DNA of 64,000 nt, from contig CAZIYT010000002.1 of the NCBI GenBank assembly GCA_964543545.1, positions 496,001 through 560,000 on the forward strand. Direction: 5' to 3'. Below are positions 1 to 8,324 of the stretch, piece by piece; the stretch's first letter is position 1; each line of letters starts with the position of its first letter. Both the position numbers and the translations under genes were made by a program. The DNA comes from UBA4416 sp964543545 (lineage in GTDB: Bacteria; Bacteroidota; Bacteroidia; B-17B0; Aurantibacillaceae). Under the pieces are notes generated by a model, which saw nothing but the letters and a program-made list of their open reading frames with translations, did no database searches and was not told the DNA's origin.

Positions 1-272
1 AGCTCAGCGACGAAGAAAAAGCCCTGTTACTGAAAAAGCTGGCCACCAAGCTCGATAAGGAGGGCATCCTTCATATCCAGGAGCAGTCGGACCGCACGCA
101 GCTGAAAAATAAGGAGCTGTTGAAGGAAAAGTTTTATAAGCTGATCCTGTCCGGGCTGAAAGTGGCGAAGCCGAGAAAGGCTACGAAAGTGAGTAAAGCG
201 GTAAAGGCAAAGCGCCTGGAAAACAAGCGCGTGAAAAGCGAATTAAAACAATCCCGTAAAAAAATAATATAA
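1..272 (+). CDS. arfB: ArfB-type peptidyl-tRNA hydrolase, C-terminal part (5' end outside window)
   Basis: The open frame enters at the left edge and stops with TAA at 270-272. The visible protein has a segment with EGILHIQEQSDRTQLKN, matching the last part of the class-I release-factor fold of ArfB/YaeJ (compare the 'QEYRSQ..N' region). A long basic tail rich in Lys and Arg follows. In ArfB this tail inserts into the empty mRNA channel of a stalled ribosome while the GGQ loop, which would lie upstream of this window, hydrolyses the peptidyl-tRNA. The stop is one base before the ATG of the next gene, so the two are probably co-transcribed. Identity rests on the tail and the end of the domain only. 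Confidence 0.8.
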   Translation, partial: LSDEEKALLLKKLATKLDKEGILHIQEQSDRTQLKNKELLKEKFYKLILSGLKVAKPRKATKVSKAVKAKRLENKRVKSELKQSRKKII

Positions 273-273
273 G

Positions 274-1425
274 ATGGCAAAAATACTGATCATTGACGAT
301 GAAAAGGCCATTCGCCGCTCGATCAAAGAGATTCTTGAATTTGAAAAATACCTGGTAGACGAGGCAGAAGACGGGCAGCAGGGATTGGAGATGGCGCTCA
401 AAGGAAATTACGATGTGATCCTGAGCGATATTAAAATGCCGAAGCTCGACGGTGTGGAGCTGCTGACAAAACTGATGGCCGGCGGTACGGAATCATCGCT
501 CATCATGATGAGTGGCCACGGCAATATTGAAACGGCTGTGGATACGGTAAAAAAAGGCGCCTACGATTACCTGGCCAAGCCCATCGACCTGAACCGCCTG
601 CTGGTGGCTGTGCGTAACGCCCTTGATAAAACCACGCTGGTAACGGAAACAAAAATTCTGAAAAAGAAGATCAACAAATCCTACGAGATGATCGGCGAAT
701 CCAAAGCGCTGAACAGCATCCGGGATATGATCGACAAAGTGGCGCCAACCGATGCCCGTGTCCTGATCACAGGGAGCAATGGCAGCGGAAAAGAGCTGGT
801 AGCACGTGAGATCCATAACAAGAGCAGCCGTGCCAATGCGCCCCTGGTGGAAGTGAACTGCGCGGCTATTCCAAGCGACCTCATCGAAAGCGAGCTGTTT
901 GGCCACGAGAAGGGCGCTTTTACAAGTGCTGTGGCTACCCGCAAAGGGAAGTTCGAGCTGGCGGAAGGCGGTACGATTTTCCTGGATGAGATCGGCGACA
1001 TGAGCTTATCGGCCCAGGCTAAGGTATTACGCGCCTTGCAGGAGAATAAGATCACACGGGTAGGGGGAGATAAGGAAATAAAAGTAGACGTGCGGATCCT
1101 GGCGGCGACCAATAAAGACCTTAAAAAAGAAATTGAGAAAGGAGAATTCCGGGAGGATTTGTTCCACCGTCTGAGCGTGATCCCGATCAACGTGCCTTCC
1201 CTGAACGAGCGTAAGGAAGATATTCCCTTACTGGCGGAGCACTTCATTAACCTGGTGTGCAGCGATTATGGCATGCCGGTGAAAACGATCACCAAAGCGG
1301 CCATCATCGAATTACAGAAGAAGGACTGGACCGGGAATATCCGTGAGTTCAGGAACGTTATTGAGCGCCTCATCATCCTGTGTGGAAAAGAGATCAACGA
1401 TAAGGATGTGAAACAATTTGCGTAG
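274..1425 (+). CDS. NtrC-type sigma-54 response regulator lacking the C-terminal HTH
   Basis: The 383-residue protein starts with a receiver domain (acidic pair D8/D9, phospho-acceptor D52, K102) and continues with an AAA+ sigma-54 activation domain. The latter has a Walker A (ITGSNGSGKE, about 165-174), an intact GAFTSA loop at 214-219 that contacts sigma-54, a Walker B (GTIFLDEIGD) and the WTGNIREFRN sensor region near the end. The protein stops right after the AAA+ lid, where NtrC family members normally have about 60 further residues with a Fis-type helix-turn-helix. It therefore probably activates sigma-54 promoters without binding an enhancer, or through a partner. It starts one base after arfB. 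No histidine kinase partner is adjacent. Confidence 0.9.
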   Translation: MAKILIIDDEKAIRRSIKEILEFEKYLVDEAEDGQQGLEMALKGNYDVILSDIKMPKLDGVELLTKLMAGGTESSLIMMSGHGNIETAVDTVKKGAYDYLAKPIDLNRLLVAVRNALDKTTLVTETKILKKKINKSYEMIGESKALNSIRDMIDKVAPTDARVLITGSNGSGKELVAREIHNKSSRANAPLVEVNCAAIPSDLIESELFGHEKGAFTSAVATRKGKFELAEGGTIFLDEIGDMSLSAQAKVLRALQENKITRVGGDKEIKVDVRILAATNKDLKKEIEKGEFREDLFHRLSVIPINVPSLNERKEDIPLLAEHFINLVCSDYGMPVKTITKAAIIELQKKDWTGNIREFRNVIERLIILCGKEINDKDVKQFA

Positions 1426-1454
1426 TTAACCGCGATTGAGAGATTTAAGGCGGG

Positions 1455-1510
1455 GATGGTTTCGAGAGCCTCAACCATCACATGTTGACTGAGGCTCTCG
1501 AAGTCAACAT
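1455..1510. repeat. Paired constant-loop hairpins (locus 1)
   Basis: Hairpin A is 1455-1479: stem GATGGTT/AACCATC around the 11-nt loop TCGAGAGCCTC. Hairpin B is 1482-1510: 9-bp stem ATGTTGACT/AGTCAACAT around the loop GAGGCTCTCGA, which is the reverse complement of loop A. It lies between two + strand genes. Confidence 0.9.
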
Positions 1511-1558
1511 AAATGTACTATGCTGTCGTAAGATCCGAAGCATCAATAAATTAATTCC

Positions 1559-2368
1559 ATGCAAAAAACAACAGAAGCCGATTCGTATTATAATAACCTC
1601 GAGCAGATGAGCATTCATGAGCTCCTGGAGAATATGAACAAAGAAGATACCTCTGTTCCCCTCGCAGTAGCCAAAGCCATTCCGCAGATTGAAACCCTGG
1701 TGACTGTGATTGTTGAAAAAATGCAGGCCGGAGGAAGGCTGTTTTACATGGGAGCAGGAACCAGCGGGCGCCTCGGGATCCTTGATGCCAGCGAATGCCC
1801 GCCAACCTACGGGATAGAGCATGGCAGGGTGGTGGGGCTTATTGCCGGTGGTGATACGGCCATCCGCAAAGCCGTGGAGTTTGCCGAAGACGATTTGAGC
1901 CAGGGTTGGGAAGATCTTAGAGCTTATAATATTAATGACAAAGACGTTGTTGTAGGCATTGCCGCTTCGGGAACCACGCCTTATGTGATCGGGGCTCTGG
2001 AAGCCTGCAATCAACACGCTATTGAAACAGGATGTATTGTGTGTAATAGTGGTTCGCCGGTGGCCGCAGTTTCTAAATTTCCGATAGAAGTGGTGGTTGG
2101 TCCTGAATTCGTAACAGGCTCAACCAGAATGAAATCGGGTACAGCACAGAAACTGGTGCTTAATATGATCTCGACCTCTGTGATGATCAAGCTCGGAAGA
2201 GTAAAAGGAAATAAGATGGTGGACATGGCCCTGAGCAATAATAAGTTGGTGGACCGCGGTACCCGCATGATCATGAAAAATACAGGCCTCGAAGATTATG
2301 AAGCCGCCAAAGCCCTGCTGCTGAAATACGGCAGTGTGCGGAAAGCAACGGAGGGATTTGGGAAGTAA
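1559..2368 (+). CDS. murQ: N-acetylmuramic acid 6-phosphate etherase
   Basis: MurQ cleaves the lactyl ether of MurNAc-6-phosphate, giving GlcNAc-6-phosphate and D-lactate, in cytoplasmic cell-wall recycling. The 269 residues are a single SIS-fold protein. The phosphosugar-binding motif GAGTSGRLGILDASECPPTYG spans about residues 66-85, with E79 matching a catalytic Glu, and GPEFVTGSTRMKSGTAQK lies further on. E. coli MurQ is about 298 residues, so this is slightly short at the ends but has all core motifs. No anmK or murP lies beside it. It is flanked on both sides by constant-loop hairpin repeats, so it is probably transcribed alone. Confidence 0.95.
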   Translation: MQKTTEADSYYNNLEQMSIHELLENMNKEDTSVPLAVAKAIPQIETLVTVIVEKMQAGGRLFYMGAGTSGRLGILDASECPPTYGIEHGRVVGLIAGGDTAIRKAVEFAEDDLSQGWEDLRAYNINDKDVVVGIAASGTTPYVIGALEACNQHAIETGCIVCNSGSPVAAVSKFPIEVVVGPEFVTGSTRMKSGTAQKLVLNMISTSVMIKLGRVKGNKMVDMALSNNKLVDRGTRMIMKNTGLEDYEAAKALLLKYGSVRKATEGFGK

Positions 2369-2383
2369 TAATTTGATCGGATC

Positions 2384-2464
2384 GTTGACTTCGAGAGCCT
2401 CAGTCAACGAATGATGATAATCATACTTACCGGCGAGCGGTGGTTGAGGCTCTCGAAACCACCG
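2384..2464. repeat. Paired constant-loop hairpins (locus 2)
   Basis: Hairpin A (2384-2408) has stem GTTGACT/AGTCAAC and loop TCGAGAGCCTC. Hairpin B (2438-2464) has 8-bp stem CGGTGGTT/AACCACCG and loop GAGGCTCTCGA. The spacer is 29 nt, longer than at other loci. Hairpin B ends 14 nt upstream of the VF530 start codon. Confidence 0.9.
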
Positions 2465-2478
2465 GCATATTAAAAACA

Positions 2479-2691
2479 ATGTCACAACCCAATAACCCTT
2501 TACATGGAAAAACCTTAGAGATGATTCTCGAAGAACTGGTGCTGCGCTACCGTTGGGAAGGGCTGGCTTACCATATCGACATCAATTGCTTCAAAGAAAA
2601 TCCGAGCATTAAATCGAGCCTGAAATTCCTGCGAAAAACACCCTGGGCCAGAAAAAAGGTAGAGGAGTTGTATTTGAACGCATTTGAATAA
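2479..2691 (+). CDS. VF530-family small DNA-binding protein (DUF2132)
   Basis: This 70-residue protein matches the VF530/DUF2132 family along its whole length: NPLHGKTLEMILEELV near the start, then SIKSSLKFLRKTPWARKKVE, the family's conserved basic helix. The Vibrio member was described as a double-stranded DNA-binding fold; the cellular role is not known to me. I place the start at ATG 2479. The open frame extends to a GTG at 2440, but that extension translates the hairpin repeat and is not part of the family. The preceding hairpin ends 14 nt before the ATG. Confidence 0.88.
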   Translation: MSQPNNPLHGKTLEMILEELVLRYRWEGLAYHIDINCFKENPSIKSSLKFLRKTPWARKKVEELYLNAFE

Positions 2692-2720
2692 AAATTAAAT
2701 TCATCACAGTTTAATTAAGC

Positions 2721-2838
2721 GCGGACTTTAGTCCGTGCCGATAAACGGAGGCCTGATAGGCGCTTTAGCCCTGACTTGATAAACGTGAATTTAAAGCTTT
2801 AAATAAATCTGCGTAAATTAGCGGAATCTGCGGGAAAC
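2721..2838. repeat. Remnants of two intergenic repeat families
   Basis: A hairpin CGGACTTTAGTCCG (2722-2735) is followed by a GGC-GCTTTA-GCC motif near 2758-2770. At 2806-2838 lies a half copy of the 'ATCTGCGTA...AATCTGCGGGAA' repeat whose fuller inverted form is at 58141-58219. The half copy runs up to three bases before the meaB start, so it forms the whole leader of that gene. Confidence 0.7.
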
Positions 2839-2840
2839 TA

Positions 2841-3824
2841 TTGAAAAACACCTTTAACATAAATCAATTCACGGAAGGCATTTTGTCTTCCAATATCTCC
2901 TATGTCAGTAAGGCCATTACCCTAGTAGAATCTACCAAGCCTGAACACCAGGAGCAGGCGCAGCAGATCATCAATGCGATCATTACACATAGCGGGCATT
3001 CGTTCCGCCTGGGAATCACCGGTGTGCCGGGTGTGGGAAAAAGCACCTTCATCGAAAGCTTCGGTCTCGAAGTGATTGAACGCGGCCATAAGCTGGCCGT
3101 TCTGGCCATTGATCCCAGCAGCCAGCTCAGCAAAGGCAGCATTCTTGGCGACAAAACACGCATGGAGCAATTGTCGGTTCATCCGAAAGCCTTTATCCGT
3201 CCGTCGCCAAGCTCAGGCAGCCTGGGCGGTGTCGCGCGCAAAACCAAGGAAAGCATCATCATCTGCGAAGCGGCAGGCTACGATTATATTCTTGTAGAAA
3301 CCGTAGGTGTCGGGCAAAGCGAGACCGCCGTTCACCAGCTGACGGATTTTTTCCTGCTGCTCATGTTAGCAGGTGCGGGTGATGAATTGCAGGGGATCAA
3401 ACGCGGCATTATGGAAATGGCGGATGGCATGGTCATTACCAAAGCCGATGGCAGCAACACCGACAAGGCCAAAGCCGCCCGCACGGAATATGCCAGGGCC
3501 ATGCACCTTTTTCCACCCACGGAAAGCGACTGGATCCCGAAAGTATTGACCTGCTCAAGCACAGAAAACAAAGGCATCAGCGAGGTGTATGACATGATCG
3601 ATCAGTACAGGCGTTACACCATTGCCAATGGGTTTTTTGAAACCAAACGGAATCGTCAATCGAAACAATGGCTGCACCAGACGATCCACGACCTCCTAAT
3701 AGACCGTTTTTACAACAACCCCGACATCCGGCATGAGATCGGAAAGATCGAGCAACAGCTACAGCAGAATGCCCTCAATCCCTACCAGGCAGCGGTAGAT
3801 CTGTTTAAAAAACTTCCTACTTAA
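2841..3824 (+). CDS. meaB: Methylmalonyl-CoA mutase-associated GTPase MeaB
   Basis: MeaB is a G3E-family GTPase chaperone that gates adenosylcobalamin loading of methylmalonyl-CoA mutase and protects it from inactivation. The 327-residue protein has the N-terminal helical part ending in AITLVESTKPEH (about 25-36), the P-loop GVPGVGKST (61-69), the switch segments DPSS and ETVGVGQSE, and TKADG as guanine-specificity motif. The start is TTG at 2841; there is no Met in the next 90 codons and family similarity begins within 25 residues, so TTG or another non-ATG start is likely. The leader is repeat-derived. No mutase gene is in the window. Confidence 0.9.
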   Translation: MKNTFNINQFTEGILSSNISYVSKAITLVESTKPEHQEQAQQIINAIITHSGHSFRLGITGVPGVGKSTFIESFGLEVIERGHKLAVLAIDPSSQLSKGSILGDKTRMEQLSVHPKAFIRPSPSSGSLGGVARKTKESIIICEAAGYDYILVETVGVGQSETAVHQLTDFFLLLMLAGAGDELQGIKRGIMEMADGMVITKADGSNTDKAKAARTEYARAMHLFPPTESDWIPKVLTCSSTENKGISEVYDMIDQYRRYTIANGFFETKRNRQSKQWLHQTIHDLLIDRFYNNPDIRHEIGKIEQQLQQNALNPYQAAVDLFKKLPT

Positions 3825-3875
3825 AATTACATTTATTAACAGCGTTTTTGCTGAAATTGATAGTATCTTTATGGG

Positions 3876-5900
3876 ATGTCTTTTCAGCTTATTTCAGAAT
3901 TTCAGCCGACAGGCGACCAGCCGACCGCCATTAAACAACTGGTAGATGGCATTAACTCCGATACAAAACACCAGGTGCTCCTGGGGGTTACGGGTTCCGG
4001 AAAAACCTTTACAGCAGCCAATGTGATTCAGCAGGTGAATAAACCCACGCTGATCCTGAGTCACAATAAGACGCTGGCAGCACAGCTCTACAGCGAGTTC
4101 AAGCAATTCTTCCCCAATAATGCGGTGGAATATTTTGTGAGCTACTACGATTATTACCAGCCGGAGGCTTACCTGCCGACCACGGGAACCTATATTGAAA
4201 AAGACCTCCAGATCAATGATGAGATCGAAAAGCTGAGGATCAGCGCCTCTTCTGCGCTCTTGTCGGGTAGGAGAGATGTGATCGTGATCTGTTCGGTGTC
4301 CTGTATTTATGGTATCGGGAATCCGACGGACTTCAGGAAAAATATTATTTCCCTGGAAAAAGGGCAGGTGATCTCGCGCAACAAATTACTGCACATGCTC
4401 GTAGGGGCTTTGTATTCGAGGACCACGGCAGACTTTAATCGCAGCACTTTTCGCGTCAAAGGAGATACTGTGGATGTGAACCTGTCTTATGCAGATTACA
4501 GTGTGCGTGTGAGCTTTTTCGGTGATGAGATCGAAAGCATTGAAACCTTCGATACGCCATCCGGTACAGTGATTCAGAAATTTGATTCTTTTAATATTTA
4601 CCCGGCAAACATTTTCGTGACTGCCCCGGGAACGATTCAGAATGCGATGCAGCAGATCCAGGAAGACCTGGAAAAACATGTGGCATTCTTCAAATCGCAG
4701 GGCAAAGAGCTGGAGGCCAAGCGCATCGAAGAGCGTGTGAACTACGATTTGGAAATGATGCGCGAGCTTGGCTATTGCAGCGGCATCGAGAACTATTCTC
4801 GTTATATGGATGGCCGCTTGCCGGGAACGCGTCCCTTCTGCCTCATGGATTATTTTCCTTCCGATTTCCTGCTGATGATAGATGAAAGCCACGTGACAAT
4901 CCCACAGATCGGTGCTATGTTCGGCGGTGACTTATCGCGCAAGCAAAACCTGGTGGAATATGGTTTCCGCCTGCCTGCCGCGCTGGACAACCGCCCGCTG
5001 AAGTTTGAAGAGTTTGAAGCATTGACCAACCAGGTCATTTATATTTCCGCGACTCCGGCGGAGTACGAGCTGGCAAAAGCGGAAGGTGTGATGGTGGAGC
5101 AGCTGATCAGGCCGACGGGCATTCTCGATCCGGTGATTGAAGTGAGACCGGTTGGCAACCAGGTGGATGACCTTTTGGATGAGATTCACAAAGTGGTGGA
5201 AAAAGATGAACGCGTACTGGTGACGACGCTTACCAAGCGCATGGCAGAAGAGCTTACCAAATACTTAGCAAAGCTGGGAGTACGCTGCCGCTACATCCAC
5301 AGCGAGGTAGACACGCTGGACCGTATCGAAATCCTTCGCCAGCTGCGTGTCGGCATGTTTGATGTGCTGATCGGGATCAACCTGTTGCGGGAAGGCCTGG
5401 ATCTTCCGGAAGTGTCGCTGGTGGCGATTCTTGACGCCGATAAGGAAGGATTTTTAAGAAATGTGCGAAGCCTCGTTCAGACAACGGGTAGGGCGGCGCG
5501 TAATGTGAATGGCCGCGTGATCATGTATGCCGATCGAATGACGGACAGTATGAAACAGACCATTGATGAAACCCAGCGCCGTCGCCAGAAACAGATCGAA
5601 TACAATTTCAAGCACGGGATTACGCCGAAACAAGCCGGCAAGAAAATGCTGCTGCAGCCGAATTCGGGTGTAGAGGTAACGGTGGATGGCAAGCTGGTAA
5701 AAGCTTACATCGAGCCGGAAGAGATCAGCTACGCCGCCGATCCTGTAACTCAGTACATGAGCGCAGAAGAGCTGAAAAAACAGATCACCAAGCTGAAAAC
5801 AGCTATGCTCAGGGCGTCTAAAGAAATGGACTTCATGGAAGCTGCACGCCTGCGCGACGAGATGTATGGCCTGGAAAAGTTGCTGGCGGATAAGAAGTAA
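3876..5900 (+). CDS. uvrB: Excinuclease ABC subunit B
   Basis: UvrB is the damage-verifying helicase of nucleotide excision repair, acting with UvrA and UvrC. Full length at 674 residues. The Walker A GVTGSGKT spans 37-44. The tyrosine-rich beta-hairpin YFVSYYDYYQPEAYLP (about 86-101) inserts behind the lesion. Helicase motifs follow, including ISATP and the motif VI segment QTTGRAARN, and a C-terminal UVR motif (EAARLRDEM) binds UvrC. A weak -7 box TATCTTTA lies a few bases upstream of the ATG. The CAP protein follows after 39 bp and may share a transcript. Confidence 0.98.
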   Translation: MSFQLISEFQPTGDQPTAIKQLVDGINSDTKHQVLLGVTGSGKTFTAANVIQQVNKPTLILSHNKTLAAQLYSEFKQFFPNNAVEYFVSYYDYYQPEAYLPTTGTYIEKDLQINDEIEKLRISASSALLSGRRDVIVICSVSCIYGIGNPTDFRKNIISLEKGQVISRNKLLHMLVGALYSRTTADFNRSTFRVKGDTVDVNLSYADYSVRVSFFGDEIESIETFDTPSGTVIQKFDSFNIYPANIFVTAPGTIQNAMQQIQEDLEKHVAFFKSQGKELEAKRIEERVNYDLEMMRELGYCSGIENYSRYMDGRLPGTRPFCLMDYFPSDFLLMIDESHVTIPQIGAMFGGDLSRKQNLVEYGFRLPAALDNRPLKFEEFEALTNQVIYISATPAEYELAKAEGVMVEQLIRPTGILDPVIEVRPVGNQVDDLLDEIHKVVEKDERVLVTTLTKRMAEELTKYLAKLGVRCRYIHSEVDTLDRIEILRQLRVGMFDVLIGINLLREGLDLPEVSLVAILDADKEGFLRNVRSLVQTTGRAARNVNGRVIMYADRMTDSMKQTIDETQRRRQKQIEYNFKHGITPKQAGKKMLLQPNSGVEVTVDGKLVKAYIEPEEISYAADPVTQYMSAEELKKQITKLKTAMLRASKEMDFMEAARLRDEMYGLEKLLADKK

Positions 5901-5939
5901 GCCTGTAGCCCGACCCTGCCGGCGTTCAAAACACACGAC

Positions 5940-6500
5940 ATGAATTTTAAGACATACATCATTTTAGCAGTCATGCTCTTAGGAGTAGGTATGTGTTTTC
6001 CACAACAGGCGAAGGCACAACCGACCGATTGGAAAGCTGTGGAAACAGAGTTTTACCGCCTGTTGAATGAGCTCCGCACTAAAAAGAAATTACAGCCACT
6101 GATATCAGGTAATGCCATATTGGATACCGCCGCCTTCGACCAGGCGAGGTACCTCAATAAGAAAGGCAGGCTGACGCACGATCAGAGTAACCGCAAAAAA
6201 GCAACGCCTTATAAGCGCGTTGAGTTTTATGGCGGCAGTTATACCATTGTGGGAGAGAACTGCATTGAGATCTTTCTGAATACACCCATGAAAACGAAAT
6301 ATAGCAGGAATCCGGTTACCGTTTCCACGGAAAAGGAAATTGCCGAAGCGCTTTTCCTGGGCTGGAAAAATTCACCGGAACATTATAAGAATATGATCAC
6401 GCCCGAATACCGGGATGCGGGACTGGGCTATGCTTTCAACGAAAAAACAAATCAATTATACTGTACGCAGGTATTCGGAGGCTTTATTAAAAAAAGATAA
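5940..6500 (+). CDS. Secreted CAP (SCP/PR-1-like) domain protein
   Basis: The 186-residue protein has a signal peptide (cleavage probably after QAKAQ, about residue 27) and one CAP domain. Recognisable parts are the N-terminal helix EFYRLLNELRTKKKLQPL, AAFDQARYLNKKGRLTHDQS, and GWKNSPEHYKNMITPEYRDAGLG with the conserved H and E of the CAP cavity. Bacterial CAP proteins are extracytoplasmic; their biochemical activity is mostly unknown. It lies between uvrB and prmC with short gaps of 39 and 35 bp, so it may be read from the uvrB promoter. No sorting domain or lipobox is seen. Confidence 0.85.
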   Translation: MNFKTYIILAVMLLGVGMCFPQQAKAQPTDWKAVETEFYRLLNELRTKKKLQPLISGNAILDTAAFDQARYLNKKGRLTHDQSNRKKATPYKRVEFYGGSYTIVGENCIEIFLNTPMKTKYSRNPVTVSTEKEIAEALFLGWKNSPEHYKNMITPEYRDAGLGYAFNEKTNQLYCTQVFGGFIKKR

Positions 6501-6535
6501 CATCATATCGTTCACTCCTCAGCCATTTACAACCT

Positions 6536-7438
6536 ATGAGAATAGCATCCAATAAGTTATCAGATCTTTACGAATTCTACAAAACGGAGCTGTCGGGCTT
6601 GTATGATGCGGATGAGCTCTATGCTGTTTTTGAGATCGTTTGCGAAAAGTACCTGAAGTTTTCCAAAACGGATGTACGTCAGCAATTTGAAGCCAACGTC
6701 AATCAATCCGATCTTATTTTGATCTACGATGCCGCCAAAGCCCTGAAAACAGGCCTTCCGGTACAGTATGTGCTGAAAGAGGCTTTTTTCTACGATTCGT
6801 CTTTTGAGGTAACGCCCGATGTGCTGATCCCAAGACCCGAAACGGAAGAGCTGGTAGACCTTGTTCTGAAATCAGCGTCTGATGTTTCCCACTATTCTCT
6901 AAGCACGGCTCCCTATTCACTACTCGACATCGGAACCGGCTCCGGATGCATCCCCATTACCTTAAAAAAACACCTGCCTGGCAGCCAGGCCTTTGGCATT
7001 GATATCTCTGAAGCCGCCCTGGAAGTGGCCAGGAAAAATGCGCGTAAGCACCAGGTAGAGGTTAATTTTCAGAAGGTGGATATCCTGGCTCCGGATCCTT
7101 TTTCATCTTCCGGTTTCCATCTTCCATTTTCCATGATCGTTAGCAACCCTCCCTATATTGCCCATAGCGAAGCCGCTCAGATGGAGCAGCGCGTGCTGGC
7201 GCATGAGCCGCACCTGGCGTTATTTGTGGAGCATGACGATCCCGCCATTTTTTATAAGCGGATCATCGACCTGTGTGAGAGCTGTTTAGCGCCGGGAGGA
7301 CACCTGTTTTTTGAATTAAATCCCTTATTCGCAGTTGATATAAAAAACTATGCAGACCGCATTAATTTATTTAATTTTGCGGAGCTCATCGTAGATATGA
7401 GTGGAAAAAACAGATTCCTAAAAGCCCGGAAAAAATGA
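6536..7438 (+). CDS. prmC: Peptide-chain release factor N5-glutamine methyltransferase
   Basis: PrmC methylates the Gln of the GGQ motif in RF1 and RF2 using SAM. The 300-residue protein has the N-terminal helical domain, LIPRPETEELVD (the hinge), SAM motif DIGTGSG at 131-137 and the catalytic NPPY at 204-207. Two stretches look inserted: about residues 114-130 before motif I (SDVSHYSLSTAPYS) and about 186-200 before NPPY (PDPFSSSGFHLPF). Their DNA resembles low-complexity intergenic repeat sequence (see findings), yet the frame and all motifs are kept. The stop codon overlaps the start of the next gene (ATGA at 7435-7438). Confidence 0.95.
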   Translation: MRIASNKLSDLYEFYKTELSGLYDADELYAVFEIVCEKYLKFSKTDVRQQFEANVNQSDLILIYDAAKALKTGLPVQYVLKEAFFYDSSFEVTPDVLIPRPETEELVDLVLKSASDVSHYSLSTAPYSLLDIGTGSGCIPITLKKHLPGSQAFGIDISEAALEVARKNARKHQVEVNFQKVDILAPDPFSSSGFHLPFSMIVSNPPYIAHSEAAQMEQRVLAHEPHLALFVEHDDPAIFYKRIIDLCESCLAPGGHLFFELNPLFAVDIKNYADRINLFNFAELIVDMSGKNRFLKARKK

Positions 7439-8217
7439 CCCGTTTAAGCCTTCTTTTTCTTTTTTTATCCTCGTTTGTCATCGCGCAGGAAAAAATAGAA
7501 ACGACCGTAGATATTGCTGCCAAAGCCAAAGGTGGAAAAGAGGATGTGGACTATGTCTTCCAGTCGCAGGTAATTTATCCGGAAGCTCTCCTGAAACAGA
7601 AAACCGCCGAAGATGTGGCTATTTACTTCACGGTGACCTCTAAAGGCGAGGTTAAAGACATCGAGTTCAAACAGGCTTATGATGAAGCGTTTAAGGCAGA
7701 AGCCAGGCGCCTCTTGCGTTATTTTATCTTTGAGCCGGCAAGGATTGGCACCACGCCCGTAGCCAGCAGCTCTTTCCTGCTGTTTAAGTTCAATCCCGAT
7801 ACCTATAAGAAATTCACGAAAACCCGCGGCTTTGTGATCCCCAAAGACCAGCCTTTGTTTGATACCAGCTTTGTGATTCATGAAAGGGCCGATAAGTCGC
7901 CGGAATATTATAAAGGCGATAACGCCCTTCCGGAATTTATCCTTTCCAACCTGGAATACCCTGATCTGGCTGTCCGCCAGAACATCCAGGGAACCGTGGT
8001 GGTGAGCTTTATCGTGGAGCCGAACGGTACCCTCAGCAATATGACCACCGAAAAAGAATTCAGCCAGATCTGTACCGCCGAAGCCTTCCGGATCATGCGC
8101 GAAACAAAATGGAAGCCTGCTGAGAAAGACGGAAAAAAAGTACGTTACAAATCAAAATACCCGATTGTATTTAACCTCAACAATATTAATAAAGACAACT
8201 CCATGAGCGGCCAATAG
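7435..8217 (+). CDS. Secreted protein with two TonB C-terminal-like domains
   Basis: The 260-residue protein has a signal peptide (SSFVIAQ, cleavage about residue 18). It contains two TonB_C-like units: a degenerate one at about 45-105 (YPEALLKQKTAEDVAIYFTV...) and a more typical one at about 170-255 (LEYPDLAVRQNIQGTVVVSF, then WKPAEKDGKK). There is no membrane anchor and no proline-rich linker, so it is not a classical energy transducer; it is probably a soluble or loosely attached periplasmic protein. The ATG overlaps the prmC stop by 4 bp, implying translational coupling. The specific partner is unknown. Confidence 0.8.
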   Translation: MTRLSLLFLFLSSFVIAQEKIETTVDIAAKAKGGKEDVDYVFQSQVIYPEALLKQKTAEDVAIYFTVTSKGEVKDIEFKQAYDEAFKAEARRLLRYFIFEPARIGTTPVASSSFLLFKFNPDTYKKFTKTRGFVIPKDQPLFDTSFVIHERADKSPEYYKGDNALPEFILSNLEYPDLAVRQNIQGTVVVSFIVEPNGTLSNMTTEKEFSQICTAEAFRIMRETKWKPAEKDGKKVRYKSKYPIVFNLNNINKDNSMSGQ

Positions 8218-8220
8218 CCC

Positions 8221-8301
8221 GTGATAATTACGAATAGAGTACGAATATACGAATGCCCTGCATAAACCCTGATTTGTATATTCGTATGGATTCGTAATCA
8301 C
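8221..8301. repeat. Inverted repeat of the TATTCGTA family
   Basis: Arms at 8221-8254 and 8271-8301 are imperfect inverted copies built from ATTACGAAT and ACGAATATAC, ending in GTGAT and ATCAC. A lone copy of one arm lies at 62892-62921. No coding potential. Confidence 0.85.
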
Positions 8302-8324
8302 TAAACAGACAATACAAAAATTAT

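Noticed and set aside
493..1247. Long - strand open frames opposite the sigma-54 regulator, and many similar ones opposite other genes
   Set aside because: They are shadows of strongly coding + strand genes with recognised families; their translations show no domain and are rich in Arg, Ser and His.
2440..2478. GTG-started N-terminal extension of the VF530 protein (MVEALET...)
   Set aside because: It translates the constant-loop hairpin; family similarity starts at ATG 2479.
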